Assembly (NCBI GenBank): GCA_963676075.2
Contig: CAXXNZ010000003.1
Span: forward strand, 1-64,000
Direction: 5' to 3'
DNA from: JAHJQZ01 sp963676075
GTDB lineage: Bacteria; Pseudomonadota; Alphaproteobacteria; Rhizobiales; Devosiaceae
DNA: 64,000 nt
Part shown: one piece after another, positions 16,307 to 25,047 of the stretch
How positions within the stretch are numbered: position 1 is the first letter of the stretch
Layout: every line of letters begins with the position of its first letter
Program-made: the position numbers and the translations under genes
Notes under the pieces: model-generated
What the model was told of the DNA's origin: nothing
Seen by the model: the letters and a program-made list of their open reading frames with translations, nothing else
The model's database searches: none

Positions 16307-17347
16307 ATGGCGCGCAACGGGGAAAAACGCGCAACCGTGCACGATCTCGCGCGTGCCGCGGGCGTTTCTCTGGCAACGGTCGACCGGGTGCTCAACCGGC
16401 GTCCTGGGGTCAGGCCGGCGACGATTTCCAAGGTCGAGGCGGCGATCTCGGCGCTCAACTACCAGCGCGATGCGTCCGCCTCGCTGTTGGCACGCGCCCG
16501 CGAAATATCGGTCGCGGTGCTGCTGCCGGACGGCGAGAACCACTTCATGGCCAATCTTGCCGCCGAGGTGGAGCGGGAAAGCCGCCGCCGCGTTGTCGAC
16601 CGCTTGAGCGTGGTGACGCAAAGGGTGCCGGCACTCGATGACACGGCGCTATCGGGCACCATCGATGCACTCGACCCGGATCAATGCGATTGCGCCATTG
16701 TCGTCGCCACGGAAACCGAAGCCGTGCGTTCCGCCGTCGATCGCGCCGTTCAGCGCGGCGTCGAGATCATCACGCTGGTGTCGGATCTGCCGGATTCGCA
16801 ACGTCGCCATTTCGTCGGTATCGACAATCTTGCTGCCGGCCGCACCGCCGCGGCGTTGCTCGGGCGCTTTTGCGGCAACACGGGCAAGATCGGCCTGATC
16901 GCCGGTTCGCTGCACCTGCGCGATCACCGGCAACGCTACGAAGGCTTTGCCGAAACGGTTCAAAGGAAGTTTCCCGGTCTCGAACTGGTCGGGCCGCTCG
17001 AAGGCCATGACCGCTCGGGCACGACGTCCGAAGCCACCGAACGGCTTCTTGCCGACCATCCTGATCTCGCCGGCATCTATTCCATCGGCGCCGGCAATGG
17101 CGGGCTGATCGCCTCGCTCATCAAAACCGGGCATGCCGGGCGGCTGCATGTTGTCGCACATGAGCTGACCGAAACCACCCGTCAGGGCCTGCGTGACGGC
17201 GCCATCGACGTCATTTTGGACCAGAATCCCGAGGGAGAGGTGCGAGCGGCGCTCGAATTAGCCCGCCAGATCGGTCTGCGCGCCGACCCCGCAAGTGGAG
17301 CCTTTGCCATCGAATTAGGCATATTCTTCGCCGAAAATCTGCGCTAG
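16307..17347 (+). CDS. LacI family transcriptional regulator of the xylose cluster
   Basis: A 346-residue LacI-family repressor. Residues 8-32 hold the helix-turn-helix and hinge (TVHDLARAAGVSLATVDRVL, then NRRPGVRPATISKVEAAI). The rest is a sugar-binding domain of the periplasmic-binding type 4 group: PDGENHFMANLAAEVERES, FVGIDNLAAGRTAAALLGRF, GSLHLRDHRQRYEGF, GIYSIGAGNGGLI and DVILDQNPEGEVRAA. By context it senses a pentose and controls the divergent epimerase and the downstream xylB. Candidate operators lie at 16242-16257 and 17413-17428; both have the central CG usual in LacI-family operators. Confidence 0.88.
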   Translation: MARNGEKRATVHDLARAAGVSLATVDRVLNRRPGVRPATISKVEAAISALNYQRDASASLLARAREISVAVLLPDGENHFMANLAAEVERESRRRVVDRLSVVTQRVPALDDTALSGTIDALDPDQCDCAIVVATETEAVRSAVDRAVQRGVEIITLVSDLPDSQRRHFVGIDNLAAGRTAAALLGRFCGNTGKIGLIAGSLHLRDHRQRYEGFAETVQRKFPGLELVGPLEGHDRSGTTSEATERLLADHPDLAGIYSIGAGNGGLIASLIKTGHAGRLHVVAHELTETTRQGLRDGAIDVILDQNPEGEVRAALELARQIGLRADPASGAFAIELGIFFAENLR

Positions 17348-17395
17348 AAAAAAGGCAATCAGTGAATGTCTCGCAATCTGCAGGGAGGAAGTACA

Positions 17396-17431
17396 ATGTC
17401 CACAAGAACATCTGAGGTACGTACCTCATGA
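17396..17431 (+). CDS. 11-residue leader ORF coupled to xylB
   Basis: ATG at 17396 follows a very strong ribosome binding site (GGGAGGAAG) by five bases and encodes MSTRTSEVRTS, then TGA. The stop overlaps the xylB start as ATGA (17428-17431), so ribosomes finishing the leader could restart on xylB. The xylB start itself has only GAGG inside a palindrome. The leader contains no run of a single amino acid that would suggest classical attenuation. Whether it is translated is unproven. Confidence 0.45.
   Translation: MSTRTSEVRTS
17413..17428. promoter_or_regulatory. Perfect 16-bp palindrome at the xylB start codon
   Basis: TGAGGTACGTACCTCA is perfectly self-complementary and centred on CG, the form of LacI-family operators, and its last base is the A of the xylB ATG. 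It could be an operator of the adjacent regulator acting as a roadblock. In RNA it could fold and hide the GAGG ribosome binding site. Confidence 0.5.
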
Positions 17432-18894
17432 GCGGAACCTATCTTGGAATCGACATCGGGACCTCCGGCGTCAAGGCCGTCCTGATCGACGAAAAAGGCG
17501 CTTTGCTCGGCGAAGCCACGGCGACACTTGATTCAACCCGTCCGGCTCCGGGCTGGTCCGAACAGGACCCGGCCGAATGGTGGCGGGCAACGCTCGAGGC
17601 CATCGATGGACTGGCCAAGACCGTTCCGGGCGAGCTGGCGAAAACGCGCGGGCTCGGGCTCTCCGGCCAGATGCATGGTGCGACCCTGCTCGATGCCGAT
17701 GCCAATGTATTGAGGCCCTGCATCCTGTGGAACGACGTGCGCTCGTTCAAGGAATGCGCCGAGATCGAACAGGCCTGTTCCAATTCCCGTGACATCGCCG
17801 GCAATATCGCCATGCCCGGCTTTACGGCGCCGAAGATCTTGTGGGTCAAGAACAACGAGCCCGAGACCTATGCCAAGATCGCCAAGGTACTGCTGCCCAA
17901 GGCCTATGTCCGCTATCTGCTCAGCGGCGAGATGATCGAGGAGATGTCGGATGCATCCGGCACGCTCTGGCTCAATGTCGCCAAGCGCGACTGGTCCGAG
18001 GAATTGCTCGCGGCCACCGGTTTGACGCGTGACAACATGCCGGCTTTGGCTGAAGGTTCGGCGCCTGCGGGCATGCTGAAAAAGGAACTGCGCGAGCGCT
18101 GGGGCATGACCGATGAGGTGGTGATTGCCGGCGGTGGCGGCGACAATGCAGCCTCGGCCTGCGGCATCGGCGCCATTCGTCCGGGCGAAGGTTTCGTTTC
18201 GCTCGGCACCTCGGGTGTGCTGTTCGTGTCCAACGAGAAATTCCGGCCCAATACCGAGGGCGCGGTTCATGCCTTCTGCCATGCCATTCCCGATACCTGG
18301 CACCAGATGGGTGTGATCCTGTCCTGCACGGACTCGCTCAACTGGCTGGCCAAGATGACCGGTCAGAAGGCGACCGATCTGTCCAAGGCCGCCGAAGCCC
18401 AGTTCAAGGGCCCGGGCGAGGAGATCTTCCTGCCGTATCTCAGCGGCGAACGCACACCGCACAACAATGCCCATGCCCGCGGCTCGTTTGTCGGGCTGAG
18501 CCATGTCACCGATCCCGCCAAGCTCACCCAGGCGGTGATGGAAGGCGTGACCTTTGCCTTCAAGGACAGCCAGCGCGTGCTTGCCGATGCTGGCACCAAG
18601 ATCGACCGGCTGATCGCGGTCGGTGGCGGCTCAAATTCGCCGCTCTGGCTGAAGATGATCGCCACCTCGCTCGGCATGGACATCCAGGTGCCCCATGACG
18701 GCGATTTTGGCGGTGCGTTCGGTGCGGCCCGGCTCGGTCTGTGTGCGGCGGAAAGCGCTGATCCAACCGACGTGATGACAATGCCGGCGATCAAGCACGT
18801 CGTTGAACCCGACACGGAGCTGGAAGCAGCCTATGCCGATCAGTACGCTCGTTATCGCGCGCTCTATCCGGCGATCGAAGAGGCCCGCAAGTGA
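17428..18894 (+). CDS. xylB: Xylulokinase
   Basis: XylB phosphorylates D-xylulose to xylulose 5-phosphate for the pentose phosphate pathway. The 488-residue FGGY-family kinase begins YLGIDIGTSGVKAVLIDEKG (phosphate 1 loop) and has GLSGQMHGATLLD, CILWNDVRS, LPKAYVRYLLSGE, and EMSDASGTLWL. Later come VIAGGGGDNAASACGIG, LPYLSGERTPHNN and the adenosine loop AVGGGSNSPLW. These match xylulokinase better than glycerol or gluconate kinases. Translation is probably coupled to the preceding leader ORF. The partner gene xylA is not in the window. Confidence 0.94.
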   Translation: MSGTYLGIDIGTSGVKAVLIDEKGALLGEATATLDSTRPAPGWSEQDPAEWWRATLEAIDGLAKTVPGELAKTRGLGLSGQMHGATLLDADANVLRPCILWNDVRSFKECAEIEQACSNSRDIAGNIAMPGFTAPKILWVKNNEPETYAKIAKVLLPKAYVRYLLSGEMIEEMSDASGTLWLNVAKRDWSEELLAATGLTRDNMPALAEGSAPAGMLKKELRERWGMTDEVVIAGGGGDNAASACGIGAIRPGEGFVSLGTSGVLFVSNEKFRPNTEGAVHAFCHAIPDTWHQMGVILSCTDSLNWLAKMTGQKATDLSKAAEAQFKGPGEEIFLPYLSGERTPHNNAHARGSFVGLSHVTDPAKLTQAVMEGVTFAFKDSQRVLADAGTKIDRLIAVGGGSNSPLWLKMIATSLGMDIQVPHDGDFGGAFGAARLGLCAAESADPTDVMTMPAIKHVVEPDTELEAAYADQYARYRALYPAIEEARK

Positions 18895-18980
18895 GCACGA
18901 TGACGAGAGCCTCTGGAAAGCGTGCAAGCCGCATCGTCTGACCGGTTCTCACCCGTGCCCACTCGGGGTCGGGACAATTC

Positions 18981-19006
18981 AACGGCCGCCTAAGGGCGGC
19001 CGTTTT
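18981..19006 (+). terminator. Rho-independent terminator after xylB
   Basis: AACGGCCGCC and GGCGGCCGTT form a perfect 10-bp stem around a TAAG loop, followed by TTTT. It separates xylB from the GH43 gene, which must therefore rely on read-through or its own promoter. Confidence 0.85.
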
Positions 19007-19079
19007 CATCATCAAGAACAGCATGCCAGGGGCGCCGGCGCCGCAACACAACGGCCGGCCTGCCCAGGAGGAGATGACC

Positions 19080-20702
19080 ATGGCCAAGATCACCAATCCC
19101 ATCCTGCCGGGATTCAATCCCGACCCCTCGATCTTGAGGGTCGGTGACGACTACTACATCGCCACCTCGACCTTCGAATGGTATCCGGGCGTGCAGATCC
19201 ATCATTCAAAGGATCTCGCCAACTGGGAGCTGATCACGCGGCCGCTCAACCGCAAGTCCCAGCTCGACATGCGCGGCGATCCGGACAGCTGCGGGGTCTG
19301 GGCCCCGTGCCTGACCCATGACGGCGAGAAGTTCTGGCTCGTTTACACCGACGTCAAGCGCAAGGACATCTTCAAGGACGCCCATAACTACATCGTTTGG
19401 GCGGACGACATCATGGGGCCGTGGTCGGACCCGGTCTATGTCAATTCCTCGGGCTTTGATCCCTCGCTGTTTCACGATGACGACGGTCGGAAATGGTTCG
19501 TCAACATGATGTGGGACCACCGCACGCGCCCGCTGCTTTTTGCCGGCATCGCGCTGCAGGAATGGGATCCGAAGACGAAAAAACTCGTCGGTGAGCGCAA
19601 GAACATCTTCAAGGGTACGGACCTGAAGCTGGTCGAGGGTCCGCATCTCTACAAGCGCCAGGGAAATGATGGAAAGCCCTGGTACTATCTGCTGACCGCC
19701 GAGGGCGGCACCGGCTACAGTCACGCCGTCACCTTTGCACGCTCGCGGACGATCGACGGGCCGTATGAGGTGCACCCGCAAAAGCACATCCTGACCGCCA
19801 AGGACCACAACATGAACCGCGTGCAGCGGGCCGGTCATGGCGATATCGTCGACACGCCCGACGGCAAGACCTATCTGGTGCATCTGATGGGCCGCCCGAC
19901 GACGCAAAAGCGCCGCTGCGTGCTTGGCCGCGAGACCGGCATCCAGGAAGCCGAGTGGCGCGATGACGACTGGCTCTGGGTCAAGAACGGACCGGTGCCG
20001 AGCTACGAGGTCGAACTGCCGGCTGCCCGCGACGAGGGCAAGTACTGGGAGAAAAAGCACTATTCGTTCGACGGCATCGAACTGCCGATCGATTTCCAGT
20101 GGCTGAGAACGCCGGAGACCGAGCGCATCTTCTCAATGACCGCCGAGCCCGGCGCGCTGAGGCTTTATGGCCGCGAATCGATCGCTTCGTGGTTCGAGCA
20201 GGCGCTCGTCGCCCGCCGTCAGCAGCACTTCAATTTCACCGCCGAGACCGAGCTGAGCTTCAGCCCTGAGGATGAGCGCCAGATGGCCGGATTCGCGCTC
20301 TATTACGGGCGCTACAATTTCCACTATCTTGCCGTTTCGGCCCATTCCGACGGCCAGCGCGAACTGCTGCTCATCTCTTCGGAGGCGAGCTATCCGACCG
20401 GCGATTTGAGCTTCCCCGGTGAGCCGGTGCAGATCCCCAACGAGGGACGTGTGCGGCTGAAGATGATGGTGAAGAACTCGGCGCTGCAGTATTTCTATGC
20501 CGTTGGCGACGCCGAGTTTGCGCCGATCGGTCCGGTGCTCGATGCGTCGCTGATCTCGGACGAATGCGGCGGTCACGCCGAGCACGGCTCGTTCACCGGC
20601 TCGTTCGTGGCGCTGGCCTGCCACGACCTCAACGGTCTCGCCGCACCGGCGGACTTTTTCTACATGACCTATGAGCCTGAAAAAGGTCCGATGGACGTGT
20701 AG
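19080..20702 (+). CDS. GH43 beta-xylosidase
   Basis: A 540-residue glycoside hydrolase family 43 enzyme. The catalytic five-bladed propeller begins NPILPGFNPDPSILRVGDDY with the general-base Asp, continues with GFDPSLFHDDDGRKWFVNMMWD, and has KLVEGPHLYKR with the catalytic acid Glu. From about residue 330 (FQWLRTPETERIFSM) starts the concanavalin-like GH43 C-terminal domain, ending in FTGSFVALACHDL and ADFFYMTYEP. No signal peptide is visible, so it should hydrolyse imported xylo-oligosaccharides in the cytoplasm, feeding xylose to XylB. AGGAGG eight bases before the ATG at 19080 sets the start. Confidence 0.93.
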   Translation: MAKITNPILPGFNPDPSILRVGDDYYIATSTFEWYPGVQIHHSKDLANWELITRPLNRKSQLDMRGDPDSCGVWAPCLTHDGEKFWLVYTDVKRKDIFKDAHNYIVWADDIMGPWSDPVYVNSSGFDPSLFHDDDGRKWFVNMMWDHRTRPLLFAGIALQEWDPKTKKLVGERKNIFKGTDLKLVEGPHLYKRQGNDGKPWYYLLTAEGGTGYSHAVTFARSRTIDGPYEVHPQKHILTAKDHNMNRVQRAGHGDIVDTPDGKTYLVHLMGRPTTQKRRCVLGRETGIQEAEWRDDDWLWVKNGPVPSYEVELPAARDEGKYWEKKHYSFDGIELPIDFQWLRTPETERIFSMTAEPGALRLYGRESIASWFEQALVARRQQHFNFTAETELSFSPEDERQMAGFALYYGRYNFHYLAVSAHSDGQRELLLISSEASYPTGDLSFPGEPVQIPNEGRVRLKMMVKNSALQYFYAVGDAEFAPIGPVLDASLISDECGGHAEHGSFTGSFVALACHDLNGLAAPADFFYMTYEPEKGPMDV

Positions 20703-20731
20703 TCCCGCGCGGTTGGATGGGCTTTCTCAGA

Positions 20732-20770
20732 AAGCGGCCCGGAGGGGAACGTCTTGTCTCTTCCGGGCCT
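20732..20770 (+). terminator. Possible terminator after the GH43 gene
   Basis: GGCCCGGA and TCCGGGCC can pair as an 8-bp stem with an 18-base loop, followed by TTGTCATTT. The loop is long and the T-run poor, so termination is only suggested. Confidence 0.3.
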
Positions 20771-20828
20771 TGTCATTTCCGGGTTGACGGGAGAGTGTGC
20801 GCGCCGACCGGAAATACGGAGTCGCGTC

Positions 20829-22100
20829 ATGAAGCTCGAATCGATCGCCCTGCATCACGGCTATGAGTCGGAGGCCACAACCAAGGCCGCCGCCGTGCCG
20901 ATCTACCAGACCACGTCCTACACGTTCGACGACACCCAGCACGGCGCCGATCTGTTCGACCTCAAGGTCGCGGGCAATATCTACACCCGCATCATGAATC
21001 CGACGACGGCGGTGCTCGAAGCGCGCGTTGCCGAGATGGAGGGCGGCATTGGCGGTCTTGGGCTGGCCTCGGGCCTGTCGGCGATCACCTATGCCATCCA
21101 GACCATCGCCGGGGCAGGCGACAACATCGTTTCCGCCTCCCAGCTCTATGGGGGCACCTATACCCTGTTCGTCCATGCCTTCCAGCGTCAGGGAATCGAG
21201 GCACGGCTCGTCGACCATGACGATTACGAAGGCTTCGAAAAGGCCATCGACGACAAGACCAAGGCTGTGTTCCTCGAATCGATCGGCAATCCGGCGGGCA
21301 ATGTTGTCGACATCGAGAAGATCGCCGAGATCGCCCATCGCCACGGCGTGCCGGTCATCGTCGACAACACGGTGGCGACGCCCTATCTGTGCCGGCCCTT
21401 CGATCTCGGCGCCGACATCGTCGTTCATTCGCTGACCAAATATATCGGCGGCCACGGCACCTCGCTCGGCGGCATGATCGTTGACAGCGGCAAGTTCGAC
21501 TGGATGGCGAACAAGGACCGTTTCCCCATCCTCAACGAACCCGACCCGTCCTATCACGGCGTCGTTTACACCGAAGCGCTCGGTGCGGCGGCCTTCATCG
21601 GGCGCGCCCGCGTCGCACCGCTGAGGAACACCGGTGCCGCGCTCAGCCCGTTCAACGCCTTCTTGATCCTGCAGGGACTTGAAACGCTGGGCCTGAGAAT
21701 GGAGCGGCACGTATCGAACACGCTGGCGGTGGCCGAATATCTCAAGGCCCATCCCAAGGTGGCCTGGGTCAATTACGCCGGACTGCCGGACAGCCCCTAT
21801 CACGCGGTTGCCCAGCGCATTTCGAAGGGTTCAGGCTCGGGCATCCTGAGTTTCGGTATCAAGGGCGGCAAGGAGGCCGGCGGCCGGTTCATCGACGCGC
21901 TGCAGATGATACTTCGCCTGGTTAATATCGGCGACGCCAAGTCGCTGGCCTGCCATCCGGCGACGACAACGCATCGCCAGCTGGGGCCGGAGGAGCTGAA
22001 AAAGGCCGGGGTTTCCGAGGATCTGGTGCGTTTGTCGGTCGGCATCGAGCATGTCGAGGACATCATCGCCGATATCGAGCAGGCACTCGACAAGGCCTGA
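20829..22100 (+). CDS. O-acetylhomoserine sulfhydrylase (MetY-like)
   Basis: A 423-residue PLP enzyme of the Cys/Met metabolism family. Length and the segments YQTTSYTFDDTQHGADLFDL and GNIYTRIMNPTTAVLEARVA point to O-acetyl-L-homoserine aminocarboxypropyltransferase, which makes homocysteine from O-acetylhomoserine and sulfide. PVIVDNTVATPYLCRPFDLG and VHSLTKYIGGHGTSLGG supply the cofactor Asp and Lys, and GDAKSLACHPATTTHRQL is the C-terminal substrate motif. GGAG is seven bases before the ATG at 20829. No SAM-II riboswitch pattern was recognised upstream. Cystathionine gamma-synthase is the less likely alternative. Confidence 0.9.
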   Translation: MKLESIALHHGYESEATTKAAAVPIYQTTSYTFDDTQHGADLFDLKVAGNIYTRIMNPTTAVLEARVAEMEGGIGGLGLASGLSAITYAIQTIAGAGDNIVSASQLYGGTYTLFVHAFQRQGIEARLVDHDDYEGFEKAIDDKTKAVFLESIGNPAGNVVDIEKIAEIAHRHGVPVIVDNTVATPYLCRPFDLGADIVVHSLTKYIGGHGTSLGGMIVDSGKFDWMANKDRFPILNEPDPSYHGVVYTEALGAAAFIGRARVAPLRNTGAALSPFNAFLILQGLETLGLRMERHVSNTLAVAEYLKAHPKVAWVNYAGLPDSPYHAVAQRISKGSGSGILSFGIKGGKEAGGRFIDALQMILRLVNIGDAKSLACHPATTTHRQLGPEELKKAGVSEDLVRLSVGIEHVEDIIADIEQALDKA

Positions 22101-22130
22101 GGCCTTCCCGAGGCGCATTATTCTGAATTC

Positions 22131-22166
22131 AGGGCGGGCTCGTTCGCGGGTCCGCCCTTTGTTTTG
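22131..22166 (+). terminator. Rho-independent terminator with UUCG loop
   Basis: AGGGCGGGCTCG and CGGGTCCGCCCT form a 12-bp stem (two G-U pairs) closed by a TTCG tetraloop, followed by TTTGTTTTGG. It begins 30 bp after the sulfhydrylase stop. Confidence 0.9.
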
Positions 22167-22177
22167 GCTGTGGAACA

Positions 22178-22290
22178 GTCTTTGAGTGGTCACTTGTTCG
22201 AGGCTTCGACTGGCTCAGCCGGAAAACCGGTTCCCAGACTTCGCTAACGCGGACCTTCGGTTCCTGAACAAGCTCTGCAGCAAACCGGTT
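22178..22290. repeat. Dispersed palindromic repeat, copy b
   Basis: GTCTTTGAGTGGTC, then TCGAGGCTTCGAC and TTCAGCC/CTCAGCC followed by GGAAAA, match the copy at 50936-50988 nearly base for base over 50 bp. Further on, CGGACCTTCGGTTCCTG recurs in inverted orientation at about 40455-40475. The repeat lies between the terminator and mutS and explains why an open frame runs upstream of the true mutS start. Confidence 0.65.
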
Positions 22291-22350
22291 TTGACTTTTT
22301 TCGAATTGCTCTATGGTTCGCGCTTGTCTGCCTGCCAAAGCCCCCTGCCC

Positions 22351-25047
22351 ATGGACCAAAAAGCTTCAGAAGTCGCGCATCCTTCCAGCCCGGCGGGGCT
22401 GACGCCGATGATGGCGCAATATTTCGACATCAAGGCGAAAAACCCCGGCTATCTGCTGTTCTATCGCATGGGCGATTTCTACGAGCTGTTCTTTTCCGAT
22501 GCCGAAAAGGCCTCCGAAACGCTCGGCATCGTTCTGACCAAGCGCGGCAAGCACCAGGGTGAGGACATCCCGATGTGCGGCGTGCCGGTGCATGCCGCCG
22601 AGGACTATCTCAAAAAACTGATCGGCCGCGGCCACCGCGTTGCCATCTGCGAGCAGATCGAAGACCCGGCCGAAGCCAAGAAACGTGGCGCCAAGTCGGT
22701 GGTCGAGCGCGATGTGGTGCGGCTGGTCACCGCCGGCACCATTACCGAGGACGACCTGCTGCCGGCGGCGGCCAACAATTTCCTTGCCGCTCTGGCGCTG
22801 ATCCGGCACGGGGAAACCGATCTGGCCATTGCCAGTGCCGACATTTCGACCGGCGAGACCTTTTTGACCGAACTCGGCCCCGAGGCGCTCGGCGATGAAC
22901 TGGCCCGGCTCGATCCGGCCGAACTTCTGGTCACCGATGCCGCCGCCGACTGGCTCGCCGAGCAACATGTCACCGGACCCGATTTCAACACTCGCCTGAC
23001 CCGGGTCGATGCCGGGTTGTTCGACTCCGAACAGGGAGCAGAGCGCATCGGCGAGGGGTTCGCAGGCGTGGACCCGACGGCCTTCAGCCGGGCCGGACGG
23101 TCGGCGCTCGGAGCGCTCATTGCCTATGTTGCCGACGCGCAGAAAGGGGCGCCGCTGGCGCTCAGGCCGCCCGAGCGGCGTGGCGTTCATGCCCTGATGG
23201 CGATCGATCAGGCGACGCGCTCCTCGCTCGAACTGATCGAGACCAATCGCGGCGAGATGCGCGGCGCCCTGCGCGCGGCGATGGACAAGACCGTCACGTC
23301 AGGCGGTGGGCGGCTGCTCACCCGGCGTCTCAATGCGCCGCTGACCGATCCGGATGCCATCAACCATCGCCTCGACATGGTCGAACACATGATCGAGCGG
23401 GCCGAAACCTCCGGGCGTTTGCGCCAGGGTCTCAAATCCGTGCCCGACATCACCCGCGCCCTGACCCGTCTGACGCTCGGCCGCGGCGGTCCGCGTGATC
23501 TTGCCGCCATCGGCAGGGCAATCGCCGGGGCCGGCGAGTTGGCCGGATTGATCGGTCCGGAAAAAGCCCTTCCCGCCGGCTGGCAGGCGGTGGCGGCGGG
23601 ACTCAGCCGTGGCGATGTGGCGCTGGCGGATGCCCTGGCATCGGCGATTGTCGACGAACCGCCGCTTTTGAGCCGCGACGGCAATTTCGTCCGGCAAGAT
23701 TATTCCAAAGAACTCGACGACGAACGGGCGCTGGCCAGCGCCAGCCGCCAGGTCGTGGCCGAACTGCAGGCAAGGCTCGCCGGGGAAACCGACATCCGGT
23801 CCTTGAGGATCAAGCACAACAACGTCATCGGCTATTTCATCGAGGTGCCCTCGGCCCACGGCAAGAAGCTGATGGAGCCGCCTTTTGCGCCGGGCTACAT
23901 CCATCGCCAGACCATGGCCAATGCCATGCGCTTCACCACCTCGGAACTGGCCGAGCTCGAGGGTCGGATCGCCAGGGCGCAGGACAATGCCCGCGAAATG
24001 GAGCTCAGGATCTACGAGGACCTGCTGGCAAGAACGCTCGCTGAAAGCGAGGACCTGCAGGTGGTCGCCGATGCCCTTGCCGAACTCGATCTCGGCACGG
24101 CGCTGGCCCGACTGGCGGCCGATTACGGCTATTGCCGACCGCGCGTTGATGCCGGCGATGCCTTCAGGATCGAAGCCGGCCGGCATCCGGTGGTCGAGCA
24201 GGCGCTGTCACGGGCCGGCGACACCTTCGTTCACAATGACTGCGACCTCAGCGGGGAAGATGGCGGGCTGATCTCGCTGATCACCGGGCCAAACATGGGC
24301 GGCAAGTCGACCTATTTGAGGCAGAACGCCCTGATCGCCATCATGGCGCAGATGGGCTCCTATGTGCCGGCCAATGCGGCCCATATCGGCGTTGTCGACC
24401 GCGTCTTTTCCCGCGTCGGCGCCTCCGACGACATCGCGCGCGGGCATTCGACCTTCATGGTCGAAATGGTCGAGACCGCCGCCATTCTCAGCCGCGCCAC
24501 GGCGCGCTCGCTGGTCGTTCTCGACGAGATCGGACGTGGCACGGCCACGTTCGACGGGCTGTCGATCGCCTGGGCGACGCTTGAGGCGCTGCACGAGACC
24601 AACCGCTGCCGGACGCTGTTCGCCACCCATTTCCACGAAATGACCCGGCTCGCGTCGGTGCTGGCGCGGGTCAGGAACCACACGATCAAGGTCCGGGAGT
24701 GGAAGGGCGACGTGGTCTTCCTGCACGAGGTCGTGCCCGGCGCCGCCGACCGGTCCTATGGCATTCAGGTTGCCAGGCTCGCCGGCCTTCCCGACGCCGT
24801 GATTGCGCGGGCCCGCGAGGTTCTGGAAAAGCTCGAAACTCAGTCCGACGGACGGCCAAACGCCGCACTCGACGAACTTCCGCTGTTTGCTACAATCCCC
24901 GCTCGCGCTCCCGCCCCGGCCAACGACCGGGAGCAAATGGTTAACCAGCTTCTCGATACCATCAATCCGGACGAGTTGACGCCGCGTGCTGCCATCGACG
25001 TCATCTACGAACTCAAGAAAGCCCGCAATGCCGATCGCCGAGACTAA
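22351..25047 (+). CDS. mutS: DNA mismatch repair protein MutS
   Basis: MutS recognises mispairs and small loops and starts mismatch repair with MutL. The 898-residue product begins MDQKASEVAHPSSPAGL. Next is the mismatch-binding domain with MMAQYFDIKAKNPGYLLFYR and MGDFYELFF (the mispair-contacting Phe-x-Glu is DFYEL), then connector, lever and clamp domains. The ATPase has Walker A ITGPNMGGKSTYLRQ, LDEIGRGTATFDG and FATHFHEMTRL, and the C-terminal helices end in ELKKARNADRRD. ATG 22351 was preferred because upstream sequence is a dispersed repeat; no ribosome binding site is evident. The 3' end overlaps glnD by 20 bases. Confidence 0.95.
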   Translation: MDQKASEVAHPSSPAGLTPMMAQYFDIKAKNPGYLLFYRMGDFYELFFSDAEKASETLGIVLTKRGKHQGEDIPMCGVPVHAAEDYLKKLIGRGHRVAICEQIEDPAEAKKRGAKSVVERDVVRLVTAGTITEDDLLPAAANNFLAALALIRHGETDLAIASADISTGETFLTELGPEALGDELARLDPAELLVTDAAADWLAEQHVTGPDFNTRLTRVDAGLFDSEQGAERIGEGFAGVDPTAFSRAGRSALGALIAYVADAQKGAPLALRPPERRGVHALMAIDQATRSSLELIETNRGEMRGALRAAMDKTVTSGGGRLLTRRLNAPLTDPDAINHRLDMVEHMIERAETSGRLRQGLKSVPDITRALTRLTLGRGGPRDLAAIGRAIAGAGELAGLIGPEKALPAGWQAVAAGLSRGDVALADALASAIVDEPPLLSRDGNFVRQDYSKELDDERALASASRQVVAELQARLAGETDIRSLRIKHNNVIGYFIEVPSAHGKKLMEPPFAPGYIHRQTMANAMRFTTSELAELEGRIARAQDNAREMELRIYEDLLARTLAESEDLQVVADALAELDLGTALARLAADYGYCRPRVDAGDAFRIEAGRHPVVEQALSRAGDTFVHNDCDLSGEDGGLISLITGPNMGGKSTYLRQNALIAIMAQMGSYVPANAAHIGVVDRVFSRVGASDDIARGHSTFMVEMVETAAILSRATARSLVVLDEIGRGTATFDGLSIAWATLEALHETNRCRTLFATHFHEMTRLASVLARVRNHTIKVREWKGDVVFLHEVVPGAADRSYGIQVARLAGLPDAVIARAREVLEKLETQSDGRPNAALDELPLFATIPARAPAPANDREQMVNQLLDTINPDELTPRAAIDVIYELKKARNADRRD

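Noticed and set aside
22186..22350. Upstream extension of mutS by 55 codons
   Set aside because: The stretch is a dispersed repeat also found at 50.9 and 40.5 kb; MutS homology starts after 22351.
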